A stretch of DNA of 41,012 bases, from assembly GCA_964452775.1 (NCBI GenBank), contig CAYVQP010000040.1, positions 1-41,012 on the forward strand, read 5' to 3'. Numbering within the stretch: position 1 is the first letter of the stretch; each line of letters begins with the position of its first letter. The stretch comes from JACKCB01 sp964452775. Lineage in GTDB: Bacteria > Chloroflexota > Anaerolineae > Promineifilales > Promineifilaceae. Below the pieces are notes generated by a model that worked only from the letters and a program-made list of their open reading frames with translations, did no database searches and had not been told where the DNA came from. Position numbers and translations under genes: made by a program. Positions 14,804-22,952 of the stretch are shown in pieces.

Positions 14804-16378
14804 ATGAATCGTGTTCTACCCTCAGCCAGGTTCGTTCGCGCCGTCTTACTTCCGGCGCTGCTGCTATTGAGTGCTTGCGAGCGACCGGACCCGGAGGTGG
14901 TGGTTGTCGCCACCAGGGTGCCGCTCCTGGCGCCGCCAACCTCGCCGGTCTCCATGGGCGCTTCCGGCGTGGTCGCGCCGCCGACGTCCCCGGTCTTAGC
15001 GGGGAGTGATGCCGGGGCCGGCTACCTCGGCACACCTACGCCGGATCCCGTTGCTGCGGAGGAGCCGGACGGTTTTGCCACCCATGTAGTCAGCGCCGGC
15101 GACACCTTGGGCCAACTGGCACTGACTTACAACGTCAGCATTGAAGAGTTGCTTGAGCTAAATAACCTGAACGGCAGCGAGATCCTTTTCATCGGCCAGG
15201 AATTGCGCGTGCCGGCGGGCAGTTCAGAGACAGCGGACCCCGCCGGACCGGTCAGCCCAAGCTTCAAGATTATTCCAGATAGCGAGCTGGTGTACGGGCC
15301 GGCGGCGGCTGATTTTGATGTCGCCTCCTTTGTCGCCGAGCAGGACGGCTATCTGGCGCAATATCAAGGCGAGGTAGAGGGGAGCTTTTACTCCGGCGCG
15401 GAGATCGTTCAGCTGGTGGCCGATCGCTACAGCGTCAACCCCTTACTACTGCTGGCGGCCCTGGAATATGAATCCGGCTGGGTCACCGATGCCGGCGCGG
15501 TTGATTCGGGCTACCCCATGCGCCATGCCAAGCCGGGCGGCGAGGGGCTGTTCTGGCAATTGGGCTGGGCAGCGGATCAGTTGAACTGGGGTTACTACGG
15601 GCGCGCCGAAGGGGGGATGAGCGGCTTCAGCGCAGCTTCCGGTGATTTCATTACCTTTGCGCCGGATATCAACGACGGCACCGCCGGCGTGCAGCACTGG
15701 CTGGCCATGCGGGACAACGTCTCTCTTGCCGAATGGGAGGGAGATGTTGGGCCGGACGGCTTCTACGCCACCTACGCAGCCCTCTTCGGCAATCCCTTTG
15801 CCCGCGCGGTTGAACCGCTGTGGCCGGAGGGCCTCACTCAACCGGCGTGGTCGTTGCCCTGGCAGCCGGGCGAGACATGGTACTTCACCGGCGGGCCGCA
15901 CGGCGGCTGGGCGCCCGGCTCGGCCTGGGCCGCGTTAGATTTTGTACCTCCTGGTGAATTGGTGGGCTGCTATCAAAGCGAGGATTGGATTACGGCCATT
16001 GCAGACGGCGTCATAAGCCGTAGCGGCAACGGGGGCGTGGTGCTGGATGTTGACGGTGATGGCTACGCCGGCACGGGTTGGGCGATTACGTTTATGCACC
16101 TGGAGACGCGGGATCGGATTGCTGCCGGAACTACCGTCAAGAGCGGCGACCGCCTGGGCCACCCTTCCTGTGAAGGCGGCTACTCGAACGGCACACATGT
16201 GCACATCTCGCGTACCTACAACGGGCGCTGGGTCGCCGCTGACGGCGACATCCCCTTTCAACTGGGCGAGTGGCGCTCTGAGGGATTAGGCAGCGAGTAT
16301 GACGGCTACCTGAAAAATGGCGATGTCGTCAAAGAAGCCTGTGAATGTCGCGAAGATATAAACGAGATCTCGCGTTAG
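14804..16378 (+). CDS. LysM and M23-type peptidase lipoprotein
   Basis: A 524-aa exported lipoprotein: basic start, hydrophobic core, lipobox LLSAC with Cys25. A Pro/Thr-rich linker follows, containing a repeated APPTSPV. A LysM peptidoglycan-binding domain spans ~93-137 (THVVSAGDTLGQLALTYNVS). Residues ~195-335 resemble a lysozyme-like helical domain (YSVNPLLLLAALEYESGW). The C-terminal ~355-500 is LytM/M23-like, with His366, Asp379 and the HxH pair His465/His467 (GTHVHIS), so zinc-dependent endopeptidase activity is plausible. It probably remodels the cell wall or coat. The start ATG is directly downstream of a TACAAT box with no ribosome site. Family-B repeats follow the stop. Confidence 0.85.
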   Translation: MNRVLPSARFVRAVLLPALLLLSACERPDPEVVVVATRVPLLAPPTSPVSMGASGVVAPPTSPVLAGSDAGAGYLGTPTPDPVAAEEPDGFATHVVSAGDTLGQLALTYNVSIEELLELNNLNGSEILFIGQELRVPAGSSETADPAGPVSPSFKIIPDSELVYGPAAADFDVASFVAEQDGYLAQYQGEVEGSFYSGAEIVQLVADRYSVNPLLLLAALEYESGWVTDAGAVDSGYPMRHAKPGGEGLFWQLGWAADQLNWGYYGRAEGGMSGFSAASGDFITFAPDINDGTAGVQHWLAMRDNVSLAEWEGDVGPDGFYATYAALFGNPFARAVEPLWPEGLTQPAWSLPWQPGETWYFTGGPHGGWAPGSAWAALDFVPPGELVGCYQSEDWITAIADGVISRSGNGGVVLDVDGDGYAGTGWAITFMHLETRDRIAAGTTVKSGDRLGHPSCEGGYSNGTHVHISRTYNGRWVAADGDIPFQLGEWRSEGLGSEYDGYLKNGDVVKEACECREDINEISR

Positions 16379-16385
16379 TATCAGA

Positions 16386-16529
16386 GAATCAGATTCCCGG
16401 AAGCTTTTGGCCTAATCTAGACCTGGTAGGAAGCAGCTTCCGGGAATCTCCTTTCGTGAATCAGACTCCCGGAAGCTCTTGGCCTAATCCAGACCTGATA
16501 GGAAGCAGCTTCCGGGAATCTCCCGTCAC
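16386..16529. repeat. Tandem family B hairpins, copies 3 and 4
   Basis: Two 72-bp units (16386-16457, 16458-16529), nearly identical. Unit 1 arms: AGATTCCCGGAAGCT (16391-16405) / AGCTTCCGGGAATCT (16435-16449). Unit 2 arms: AGACTCCCGGAAGCT (16463-16477) / AGCTTCCGGGAATCT (16507-16521). The loops share GGCCTAATC-AGACCTG. They lie between the convergent M23 and ligase genes, and unit 2 slightly overlaps the 3' end of the ligase frame. Compared with copies 1 and 2, both arms change AAATT to AAGCT together. Confidence 0.9.
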
Positions 16530-17686
16530 AACCCTTGCGCTGTTTCCTCAACCAGGGAGTCAACTACCGCCCGCAACGCTTCTTCCCGGTTCTCGTCGCC
16601 GCCGTGGGCGCGGTACACTTTCAGTTGGCGATCCGCGCTCGTCCCCCGAGCCAGAATGGTGCGCACATGCTCCACTTCCTTGCGCGATCCAAGTTCGTCT
16701 ACCACCGGGTCCAGGAACTCCAAAAGCTCCTCCATCAGGAAGTGAAACGGCACTGATTCCTCCCGGCCAAAATCAACCAGCTCCCCATTGATGCCGAAGC
16801 GCACCGCCCGCCACTTATTTTCGGTGAGGAAGATCGTGCGATATGAGCGCCAGGACATGTTGTTCTTGCGCAGGCGGATGAGCATGGCGCAAATGGCCTG
16901 GAAAAGAGCGACGATGCAGACCGCATCATCAATTGAGGTGCAGATGTCGGCGATGCGAAATTCCAGGGTATCAAATACGGGGTGTGGGCGGATATCCCAC
17001 CAGATCTTGGCTACGGGATCATTCTTGCCGAACGCGCCCACCTGGCCGAGCACGCGCTCGTAGGATTGGTACTCTGACCAGGAACGAAATGTATGCGGAA
17101 TGCCGGTTCGGGGTAGCGTCTCAAAGACCACGCTGCGATAGGATTTCAGGCCGGTGTTCTCGCCCTGCCAGAAAGGAGAGCTGGTAGAGAGTGCGAGCAG
17201 GTGGGGGACGAAGTAACGGCACTGGTTCATGATCTCAATCATGAGGTCCTTGAGCGCCGGGTTATCCTTATGGCCGAAGCCCACGTGCACGTGCATGCCG
17301 AAGATAAGCAGCTGGCGGGCCACGGCCTGCATATTGTCCAGCAGTTCCTTGTAGCGCACCCCTTCCGTGACCGACTGTTGCGCCCATTTGGCAAAGGGAT
17401 GCGTGGACGCGGCGGCGATCTTCAGATTGTTTTCGGTAGCCATCTCAATGACCGCGCGCCGCAAGCGAATGACCTCTTGCCGGATCTCCTTCACGTTACG
17501 GCACACCTGGCTGCCTACTTCCACCTGTGACTGCATAAACTCCGGCTTAAGTTGCAGCTTGACATCCCGCCTCTCGTCCTGAGAAAGGAACTCAGAGATG
17601 TAGGAGTGCAGATTGCGACTGACCGGGTCGATGATCTGGTACTCTTCTTCAATGCCAAGTGTTAAGGGGGGAACTGGAACAGTCAT
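16526..17686 (-). CDS. Carboxylate-amine ligase, YbdK / glutamate-cysteine ligase type 2 family
   Basis: An ATP-dependent ligase of the GCS2 fold; many members show weak glutamate-cysteine ligase activity, but the true substrate is usually unknown. Diagnostic motifs: LTLGIEEEYQIIDP at the start, QLKPEFMQSQVEVGS, the AASTHPFAKW block, LLIFGMHVHVGF and FRIADICTSIDDAV. The 386-aa length is typical. ATG 17686 follows a GGAGG site. It lies 63 nt downstream of pepA on the same strand and may be co-transcribed. No gshB partner is nearby. It converges on the M23 lipoprotein across the tandem family-B repeats. Confidence 0.9.
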   Translation of the reverse strand: MTVPVPPLTLGIEEEYQIIDPVSRNLHSYISEFLSQDERRDVKLQLKPEFMQSQVEVGSQVCRNVKEIRQEVIRLRRAVIEMATENNLKIAAASTHPFAKWAQQSVTEGVRYKELLDNMQAVARQLLIFGMHVHVGFGHKDNPALKDLMIEIMNQCRYFVPHLLALSTSSPFWQGENTGLKSYRSVVFETLPRTGIPHTFRSWSEYQSYERVLGQVGAFGKNDPVAKIWWDIRPHPVFDTLEFRIADICTSIDDAVCIVALFQAICAMLIRLRKNNMSWRSYRTIFLTENKWRAVRFGINGELVDFGREESVPFHFLMEELLEFLDPVVDELGSRKEVEHVRTILARGTSADRQLKVYRAHGGDENREEALRAVVDSLVEETAQGL

Positions 17687-17749
17687 GTGGTCCTCCAGAA
17701 AGTAGTCAACGATCGATCCGCCGATTTGAAACGCAACCCTGCCCAGGCC

Positions 17750-19258
17750 TTACGAATGTGTTTCGGGCCAGCGGCGCAGAAACTCCACCAACAGGCGCAC
17801 GCCGAAGCCGCTTCCCCCAGCCGGCGTGTACGGCCGGGCCTTGTCGTGCAGCGCCATGCCGGCAATGTCCAGATGTGCCCAGGGGTAGTCGGTAAACTCC
17901 TGCAGGAAGACGGCCGACGCGCCCACGCCGCCGACGCGCCCTCCGGAGTTCTTCATGTCCGCCACCTCGGACTTAATTGTCTCGCGATAATCATCATAGA
18001 GCGGCAGCGGCCAGATGCGTTCGTGCGTTTCTTGCGCGGCGGCGACCAGCGCGTCGCGCAACCAGTCATCGGTGCAGAAGAGGCCGGCAGCCACCGCATG
18101 ACCGAGCGCAACGACGCAGGCGCCGGTCAAAGTGGCCAGGTCAATCACCGCCTTCGGCTGGTAGCGCCCGGCATAAACCAGCGCGTCGGCCAGAATCAGC
18201 CGTCCCTCGGCGTCGGTGCTGATGATCTCGATGGTCTTGCCGTTGCCGGCGGTTAGCACATCCGCCGGCCGGAAGGCGTTCGCATCCGGCATGTTCTCGG
18301 TGCAGGGGGTGATCCCGATCAGCCGCAAGGGCAGCTGTAACTCGGCGACCGCCCGCATCGCGCCCAAAACCGCCGCCGCGCCGGCCATATCGGACTTCAT
18401 CGCTTCCATATGCTCAGACGGCTTGATCGAAATGCCGCCGGTATCAAAGGTGATACCTTTGCCGACCAGGACAACCGTGTCCAGGTCCGTGCGCTTGCCG
18501 TTATACTCCAGCACGATAAAGCGCGGCGGTTCGCCGGCTCCTTGGGCGACTGCCAGGAACGCGCCCATCGAACGCTTGCCGGCCCACTTGCGCCCACCAA
18601 CCGTCAGGTCTAACCCAAACTCATCGGCCACGTGCTTGGCTTGCTTTGCGATGTAGCGTGGGGTGGCCACGTTGGGCGGCAGGTTGACCAGGTCACGCGC
18701 CAGGCTTGAGCCGGCGACAATCGCCCGCGCCGCGCGCAACCCTTGTTCGATAGCCGCCAGCTTGCCGGCGTCGTACTCCACGAGCGCCAGCCCCTCTACC
18801 TCGCGCTGATCGGGCGCTATCGCTTTCGGCGCGCGATATTGGTAAAGCGCCAACATAGCGCCTTCCACGGTGGCCTGCGCCGCGGTCGCTGCCTGCAGTC
18901 CGCCGATCCCCGCTCCGTGCACAATTGTCGCCACGCGCCGGCACTTCAGTTCACGCGCCCGGCTGACGGCAGTGGCGGATGCCCGCCGAATCGCCTCGGT
19001 GTTCAGTGATGCGCGTTCTCCCAGGCCCACCACCAATACGCGCCGGGCGGGGATCTTTCCACGCGAATAGAGCACAGCCACTTCGCCGGCCTTGCCGGTA
19101 AAGTCTCCGTGGGCGATCAACTCGCTGATCGCGCCGCCCAGCGCCCTGTCAACCGCGCCGGTGGCGCCGCCCGGTGAATGCACCCCGGCAAATAGGTTCA
19201 CCACCAGGGCATCAACGTCCCTGGTCTCAATATTGCCATGTTCAACCGTAACTTCCAC
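17750..19258 (-). CDS. pepA: Leucyl aminopeptidase (M17)
   Basis: Dizinc cytosolic aminopeptidase that removes N-terminal residues from peptides. The catalytic C-terminal domain carries VLVGKGITFDTGGISIKPS (Lys and Asp ligands), the MKSDMAGAAAVLGA block and the signature STDAEGRLILADAL. The N-terminal domain (1-~170) is the usual, less conserved macro-like fold. The 502-aa length is normal. The start is GTG 19258 behind AGGAGGAG. Upstream, TGCTATAAC (19323-19315, minus strand) could be an extended -10. The downstream gene is the YbdK-type ligase. Confidence 0.95.
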   Translation of the reverse strand: MEVTVEHGNIETRDVDALVVNLFAGVHSPGGATGAVDRALGGAISELIAHGDFTGKAGEVAVLYSRGKIPARRVLVVGLGERASLNTEAIRRASATAVSRARELKCRRVATIVHGAGIGGLQAATAAQATVEGAMLALYQYRAPKAIAPDQREVEGLALVEYDAGKLAAIEQGLRAARAIVAGSSLARDLVNLPPNVATPRYIAKQAKHVADEFGLDLTVGGRKWAGKRSMGAFLAVAQGAGEPPRFIVLEYNGKRTDLDTVVLVGKGITFDTGGISIKPSEHMEAMKSDMAGAAAVLGAMRAVAELQLPLRLIGITPCTENMPDANAFRPADVLTAGNGKTIEIISTDAEGRLILADALVYAGRYQPKAVIDLATLTGACVVALGHAVAAGLFCTDDWLRDALVAAAQETHERIWPLPLYDDYRETIKSEVADMKNSGGRVGGVGASAVFLQEFTDYPWAHLDIAGMALHDKARPYTPAGGSGFGVRLLVEFLRRWPETHS

Positions 19259-19314
19259 TACCTCTCCTCCTGAAAATATTCGCCCGCAAAATGACGCCGC
19301 AGACAGGCGACTCA

Positions 19315-19323
19315 GTTATAGCA
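19315..19323 (-). promoter_or_regulatory. Extended -10 candidate for pepA
   Basis: Minus-strand TGC-TATAAC (19323-19315), about 56 nt upstream of the GTG. No -35 match. It resembles the TGCTATAAT and TGCTACAAT boxes elsewhere in the window. Confidence 0.4.
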
Positions 19324-19354
19324 AATGTCCCCTGAAGCGCACAGCGCAGGCGGC

Positions 19355-19412
19355 AGATTCCCTGAACAGTTTACGGCCGGCCGCCTGTCTATGCAGTAAC
19401 TTCCAGGAATCC
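19355..19412. repeat. Degenerate family B inverted repeat
   Basis: AGATTCCCTGAA (19355-19366) and TTCCAGGAATCC (19401-19412) keep the outer AGATTCC/GGAATC pairing of family B, but the central CCGG is changed. It lies in the divergent gap between pepA and the epimerase gene. Confidence 0.45.
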
Positions 19413-19419
19413 AACTTGG

Positions 19420-19461
19420 GCGAATTAGACAATTGTCTAATTCGCTCCAAACTGGTAAAGT
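19420..19461 (+). promoter_or_regulatory. 26-bp perfect palindrome overlapping a probable promoter
   Basis: The half-site GCGAATTAGACAA (19420-19432) is followed directly by its exact reverse complement (19433-19445). The second half contains TTGTCT (19433-19438), which with TAAAGT (19456-19461) at a 17-bp spacer makes a weak promoter for the epimerase gene. This is the geometry of a repressor operator over a -35 box. Confidence 0.65.
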
Positions 19462-19489
19462 AGATTGATAGTCATGATGGAGGCGCGGC

Positions 19490-20482
19490 ATGAGAATATT
19501 GATCATCGGCGGCACGCGGTTTCTTGGCCGGTATCTCACCGAGGTAGCTTTGAGCCGGGGGCACGAGTTGACGCTCTTCAATCGAGGGCAGAGCAATCCC
19601 GGCCTCTTCCCGGCTGTTGAGCAGCTGACCGGCGATCGCGACGGCGATCTGGGCGCGCTCGCCGGGCGCTCCTGGGATGTAGTGATCGACACCTGCGGCT
19701 ATACACCGAGGGTGGTCAAAGCGTCCGCGACGGCGCTGGCAGGAGCTGTGCAATACTACACATTTATCTCGTCCATCTCTGTTTATGCCGGCTTCGCTCA
19801 GCCCGGCATGACCGAAGAGGCGGAGTTGGCGACGATGGCAGATGAAAGCGTGGAAGAGATCACGGGCGAGACGTACGGGCCGCTGAAGGCGTTGTGCGAA
19901 AGGGTGATTGCCGCCCATTTTCCCGGTCGCTCGCTGATCATCCGGCCCGGTCTAATCGTCGGCCCACACGATGTCAGCGATCGCTTCACCTACTGGCCCA
20001 ATCGAGTGGCTCAGGGCGGGGAAGTGTTGGCTCCCGGCTTGAAGGCCACGCCGGTGCAGATCATTGATGTGCGCGATCTGGCCGAATGGACGATCCATCT
20101 TGTTGATCAGAGGGCGAGCGGCATTTACCACGCTACCGGACCCGACCTCACGTTGACAATGGGCCGGTTGCTGGAGGATTGTCGCAGCGCTATCGGCAGC
20201 GCGGCCCACTTCACCTGGGTTGATGATGCTTTCCTGGTCAAGCAAGATGTCGGCGCCTGGATTGAGATGCCGCTCTGGATCCCGGCCGGCCCGGAGGTGG
20301 AGGGCTTCAGCCGGGTGGACGTGAGCAAGGCTATCAGTTCCGGCCTGACCTTTCGACCGTTAGCTGATACGGTCCGTGATACGCTGGCATGGTCACGGAC
20401 CAGACCAGACGACTATGCCTGGCGGGCCGGGCTGCAACGAGAGAAGGAAGCGCAGTTGCTCGCGCTCTGGCATAAAAAATAA
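19490..20482 (+). CDS. NAD(P)-dependent epimerase/dehydratase (extended SDR)
   Basis: A 330-aa Rossmann-fold protein. It starts MRILIIGGTRFLGRYL with the GxxGxxG-like nucleotide site, then SSISVYAG with the catalytic Ser region and YGPLKALCE with the YxxxK pair. A C-terminal substrate domain follows (IIDVRDLAEWTIHL, GIYHATGPDLTLTMG). It resembles the CSP41/isoflavone-reductase-like atypical SDRs that act on nucleotide sugars, or that bind RNA in plastids; the substrate is unknown. ATG 19490 follows GGAGG. The upstream 26-bp palindrome suggests dedicated repression by an unseen regulator. A family-A hairpin begins at its stop codon. Confidence 0.85.
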   Translation: MRILIIGGTRFLGRYLTEVALSRGHELTLFNRGQSNPGLFPAVEQLTGDRDGDLGALAGRSWDVVIDTCGYTPRVVKASATALAGAVQYYTFISSISVYAGFAQPGMTEEAELATMADESVEEITGETYGPLKALCERVIAAHFPGRSLIIRPGLIVGPHDVSDRFTYWPNRVAQGGEVLAPGLKATPVQIIDVRDLAEWTIHLVDQRASGIYHATGPDLTLTMGRLLEDCRSAIGSAAHFTWVDDAFLVKQDVGAWIEMPLWIPAGPEVEGFSRVDVSKAISSGLTFRPLADTVRDTLAWSRTRPDDYAWRAGLQREKEAQLLALWHKK

Positions 20483-20513
20483 CCTCGCAGGTCTTCTTGG
20501 GCCTGCGAGGTTT
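20481..20513. repeat. Family A hairpin, compact copy, likely terminator
   Basis: AACCTCGCAGG (20481-20491) and CCTGCGAGGTT (20502-20512), with a 10-nt loop, follow a run of six As and lead into TTTGGTTG. It overlaps the epimerase stop codon. Relative to the common form CCCC/GGGG, both arms carry the paired change CCTC/GAGG. Confidence 0.85.
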
Positions 20514-20545
20514 GGTTGTGATCGTGGGGGTAAGCTATCCGCCGC

Positions 20546-21415
20546 TTAGCCCTTCACCCCGCCGGCCAGCAAACCGCCGACCAGGAAGCGCTGGGTGAAG
20601 AAGAACATGATCAGGATGGGAATGGAGACCATCAGCGCGCCGGCGGCGAATTGACCCCAGGGCACGCTCATGCTTCCGGCGAGCTTCCACAGCGCAACCG
20701 GGAGTGTGTTCTCGCCCGAGGCGACGCCGGCCATCAGGATGCTGGCCAGGACAAATTCGCTGAAGCCGGCCAGGAAGCCGAACCAGGCCGTGACCGCCAG
20801 CGCGGGCACCGCCAGCGGCAGGGCAATGCGGATAAAGCTCTGGATCGGCCCGCAGCCGTCAATCATGGCCGCTTCCTCCAGGTCCAGTGGGATTGTGTCA
20901 AAGTACCCTTTCAGGTTCCAGGTATTGAAGACCAAGGCGCCGGCGCTATAGGCCAGGATCAGCCCCAAATGCGTGCCGAACAGACCCATCGCGGTCAATA
21001 GCTGGGCAAAGGGCACCAGGGCGAGGATGCCGGGGAAAGCCTGGATCGCCAGAAACAGGATCAGCAACCCTTCGCGCGAGCGGAACTTAAAACGAGAGAG
21101 CGCGAAAGCGGCGGAAGTGCTGATAAACAGGGTGGCGATCATGGTCAGCCCGGCGACCTTGAGACTATTGAGCGTCCAGCGGATGAAATCATAGGGCTGG
21201 CTGCCGGGAATTGGGGAGCCGGTAAGCATGACCCGGTAGTTGTCCAGCGTGAACTCAGTAGGGACAAGCATCCCGGTGACGTCGAGCGACACCAGGCTTT
21301 GACCAGGCCGGACAGAGGCCAGGAACATGAACCAGACGGGATAGACCGCGAAGATAACGGCGATGATCAGCACCAGATAAAAGAAGGCCATTACGTAGGG
21401 CTTGGGCTTGGTCAT
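20546..21415 (-). CDS. Carbohydrate ABC transporter permease (MalG type)
   Basis: Inner-membrane permease of a sugar importer: 289 aa, six predicted helices. It starts MTKPKPYVMAFFYLVLIIAV. The EAA loop that contacts the ATPase is DLEEAAMIDGCGPIQSFIRI (179-198). It ends FFFTQRFLVGGLLAGGVKG, as MalG-type proteins do. ATG 21415 follows GGAG and overlaps the stop of the MalF-type gene (ATGA), so translation is coupled. The longer open frame upstream is only a shadow of the MalF-type gene. No ATP-binding subunit is encoded nearby, so a shared MalK/MsmK-like ATPase elsewhere is expected. Confidence 0.93.
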   Translation of the reverse strand: MTKPKPYVMAFFYLVLIIAVIFAVYPVWFMFLASVRPGQSLVSLDVTGMLVPTEFTLDNYRVMLTGSPIPGSQPYDFIRWTLNSLKVAGLTMIATLFISTSAAFALSRFKFRSREGLLILFLAIQAFPGILALVPFAQLLTAMGLFGTHLGLILAYSAGALVFNTWNLKGYFDTIPLDLEEAAMIDGCGPIQSFIRIALPLAVPALAVTAWFGFLAGFSEFVLASILMAGVASGENTLPVALWKLAGSMSVPWGQFAAGALMVSIPILIMFFFTQRFLVGGLLAGGVKG

Positions 21416-22692
21416 TCGTATGCTCCTTCGGTGATGCGCGTCACCCGCAGGCTGAGCAGAGTGGCGATGAACAGCATGATGAAGATGACTACTGCGAAGG
21501 CCCCCATGCGCCCATAGTTCTGATCCTGGAAGAGCTTGTAAGCGTGCAGCATCACAAACTCCGTCGCGCCCGGCTGTCCCGCGCCGGTGACCGGCCCACC
21601 GTTCGTGACCAGCCAGACGGTGTTGAACATCTGAAAAGTGGTGATCGAGCTGAGCACGACCGCCGGCAACACCGCCGGGCGCAGCAAGGGCAGCGTAATC
21701 GCGGTCAGCTTGTTCCACCAGGTAGCCCCATCCACATCGGCCGCTTCATATTGATCGGTAGGGATGGATTGCAGCGCCCCTAGAATGATCACCGTAAAGA
21801 AGGGATAGCTCATCCACAGATTGACGATCACCACCGCCACGAACGCCAGCCACGGCTGGGTAGGGTCGCCCAACCAGGTTGGTCCCTTATCGAAGACGCC
21901 CAGGGCCACCAGGAACTGGTTGATCGTGCCTACCTCGCCGCGGAAGAAGAACTGCCAGACAAGGGCGGCGATGTAGCTTTGTACCGCCCAGGGAATGATC
22001 AGCACCGCCCGCCAGACACCCCGACCGCGAATGTGATCATTATTGAGGATCAGGGCCAGGAACAAGCCGGTGACAAAGAACAGGGGGATGCAGGCAATCA
22101 CGTAGAGAATCGTGCGGTATAGGACGACGAAGAAATCGCCCGTCTCCTCAAGTGTATTGATGGCATCGCCCACGTTGAACAGGTTATAGAAGATGACGGA
22201 GATGACAAAGGCAATCGGGTAGAGGACGTACCAGGTGGCCCAGGTGGGCGTGGTTAACCGGCGACTATAATAGCGTCCGATAAAGAAGGCGGCGACGAAC
22301 GGAGACATGCCCACCAGAAAGATGCCGAAGGCGCCAAGCGCCGTCATTGAAAAGAGGCTGCCGATTAACTGCTGGTAATTCGCCACCAGCGGCTCGGCGA
22401 AGCCGTAAAAACCGCCGCGCCCTTGAGGCGTCTGGAAGACTCCCCAGCAAGTGGGCTCCATCATATTCGTGATCCGGGTCTGGAGTTCTGTAGGCTGAGT
22501 GACACCACTGGCGGTGCGCACCTCAACGCCTTCGCAGTTGGTGAGCGGTCGAAAGGTTGTGCGGGTAGTAAAGGATGCGTAGACGTTGTAGAAGATGGGG
22601 AAGATGCTCAGGCCGAAAATGGCGATGAGCGTGGGGGCCATGAACCCCAGAACGATGATGGATTTGCGCCAGCCGCGATAGGTTATTCCCAT
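21412..22692 (-). CDS. Carbohydrate ABC transporter permease (MalF type)
   Basis: A 426-aa inner-membrane permease. After the first helix (SIIVLGFMAPTLIAIFGLSI) comes an extracytoplasmic segment with two cysteines (…TNCEGVE…, …EPTCWGVF…). Two extra helices precede the core permease domain, so about eight helices in all, like MalF. The EAA loop is QYEAADVDGATWWNKLTAIT, about 100 residues from the C-terminus. ATG 22692 follows GGAGGAGG. It overlaps the MalG-type gene by 4 nt. Between it and the binding-protein gene lie a strong terminator and a family-A hairpin, so the permeases depend on read-through or their own promoter. Confidence 0.93.
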   Translation of the reverse strand: MGITYRGWRKSIIVLGFMAPTLIAIFGLSIFPIFYNVYASFTTRTTFRPLTNCEGVEVRTASGVTQPTELQTRITNMMEPTCWGVFQTPQGRGGFYGFAEPLVANYQQLIGSLFSMTALGAFGIFLVGMSPFVAAFFIGRYYSRRLTTPTWATWYVLYPIAFVISVIFYNLFNVGDAINTLEETGDFFVVLYRTILYVIACIPLFFVTGLFLALILNNDHIRGRGVWRAVLIIPWAVQSYIAALVWQFFFRGEVGTINQFLVALGVFDKGPTWLGDPTQPWLAFVAVVIVNLWMSYPFFTVIILGALQSIPTDQYEAADVDGATWWNKLTAITLPLLRPAVLPAVVLSSITTFQMFNTVWLVTNGGPVTGAGQPGATEFVMLHAYKLFQDQNYGRMGAFAVVIFIMLFIATLLSLRVTRITEGAYE

Positions 22693-22767
22693 GTTGCCTC
22701 CTCCTCTTAGTAACGGTACTCGCGGGACAGCAAGACGATTTGGTGGGCCTCTCGCTAACTAAGGACA

Positions 22768-22832
22768 AAACCCCGCAGGTCTTTCACGGGTCTACCGCCG
22801 AGCGAGCATGCTCAGCAAGACCTGCGGGGTTT
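22768..22832. repeat. Family A hairpin, long-loop copy
   Basis: AAACCCCGCAGGTCT (22768-22782) and its exact reverse complement (22818-22832), 15 bp, loop 35 nt containing GAGCATGCTC. Bases just to its left (CTCTCGCTAA…AGGACAAAA) and right of the arm (TTTCACG) match the 31302-31385 copy in reverse orientation. Confidence 0.92.
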
Positions 22833-22890
22833 CCGTAAAGATATTGCAAGAGAACCATTAAGGTAGTGTACGCAAAATCTGCTATATAAC

Positions 22891-22925
22891 AAAAAAAGGG
22901 AGACGGTCGCCTGGACCGTCTCCCC
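22891..22925 (-). terminator. Strong rho-independent terminator after the binding-protein gene
   Basis: Minus strand: GGGAGACGGTC-type 11-bp perfect stem (22924-22914 with 22908-22898), 5-nt loop, then seven Ts (22897-22891). It stands between the binding-protein gene and the two permease genes. Confidence 0.9.
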
Positions 22926-22952
22926 GACTTAATTAATTATTGGCGAACCGGC

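Noticed and set aside
14716..15009. 97-codon plus-strand frame overlapping the M23 gene start
   Set aside because: Overlaps the signal peptide region of the lipoprotein in another frame; no ribosome site or recognisable sequence.
16386..16529. Possible CRISPR array
   Set aside because: Only two units, each an inverted repeat with nearly identical inner sequence; there are no variable spacers and no cas genes.
16345..16791. Plus-strand frame translating the tandem family-B repeats
   Set aside because: The repeated peptide simply reflects the 72-bp DNA repeat; the rest lies antisense to the ligase gene.
21416..21718. N-terminal 101-codon extension of the MalG-type permease
   Set aside because: It runs in another frame through the conserved MalF-type gene; the ATG at 21415 has a ribosome site and homologous start.
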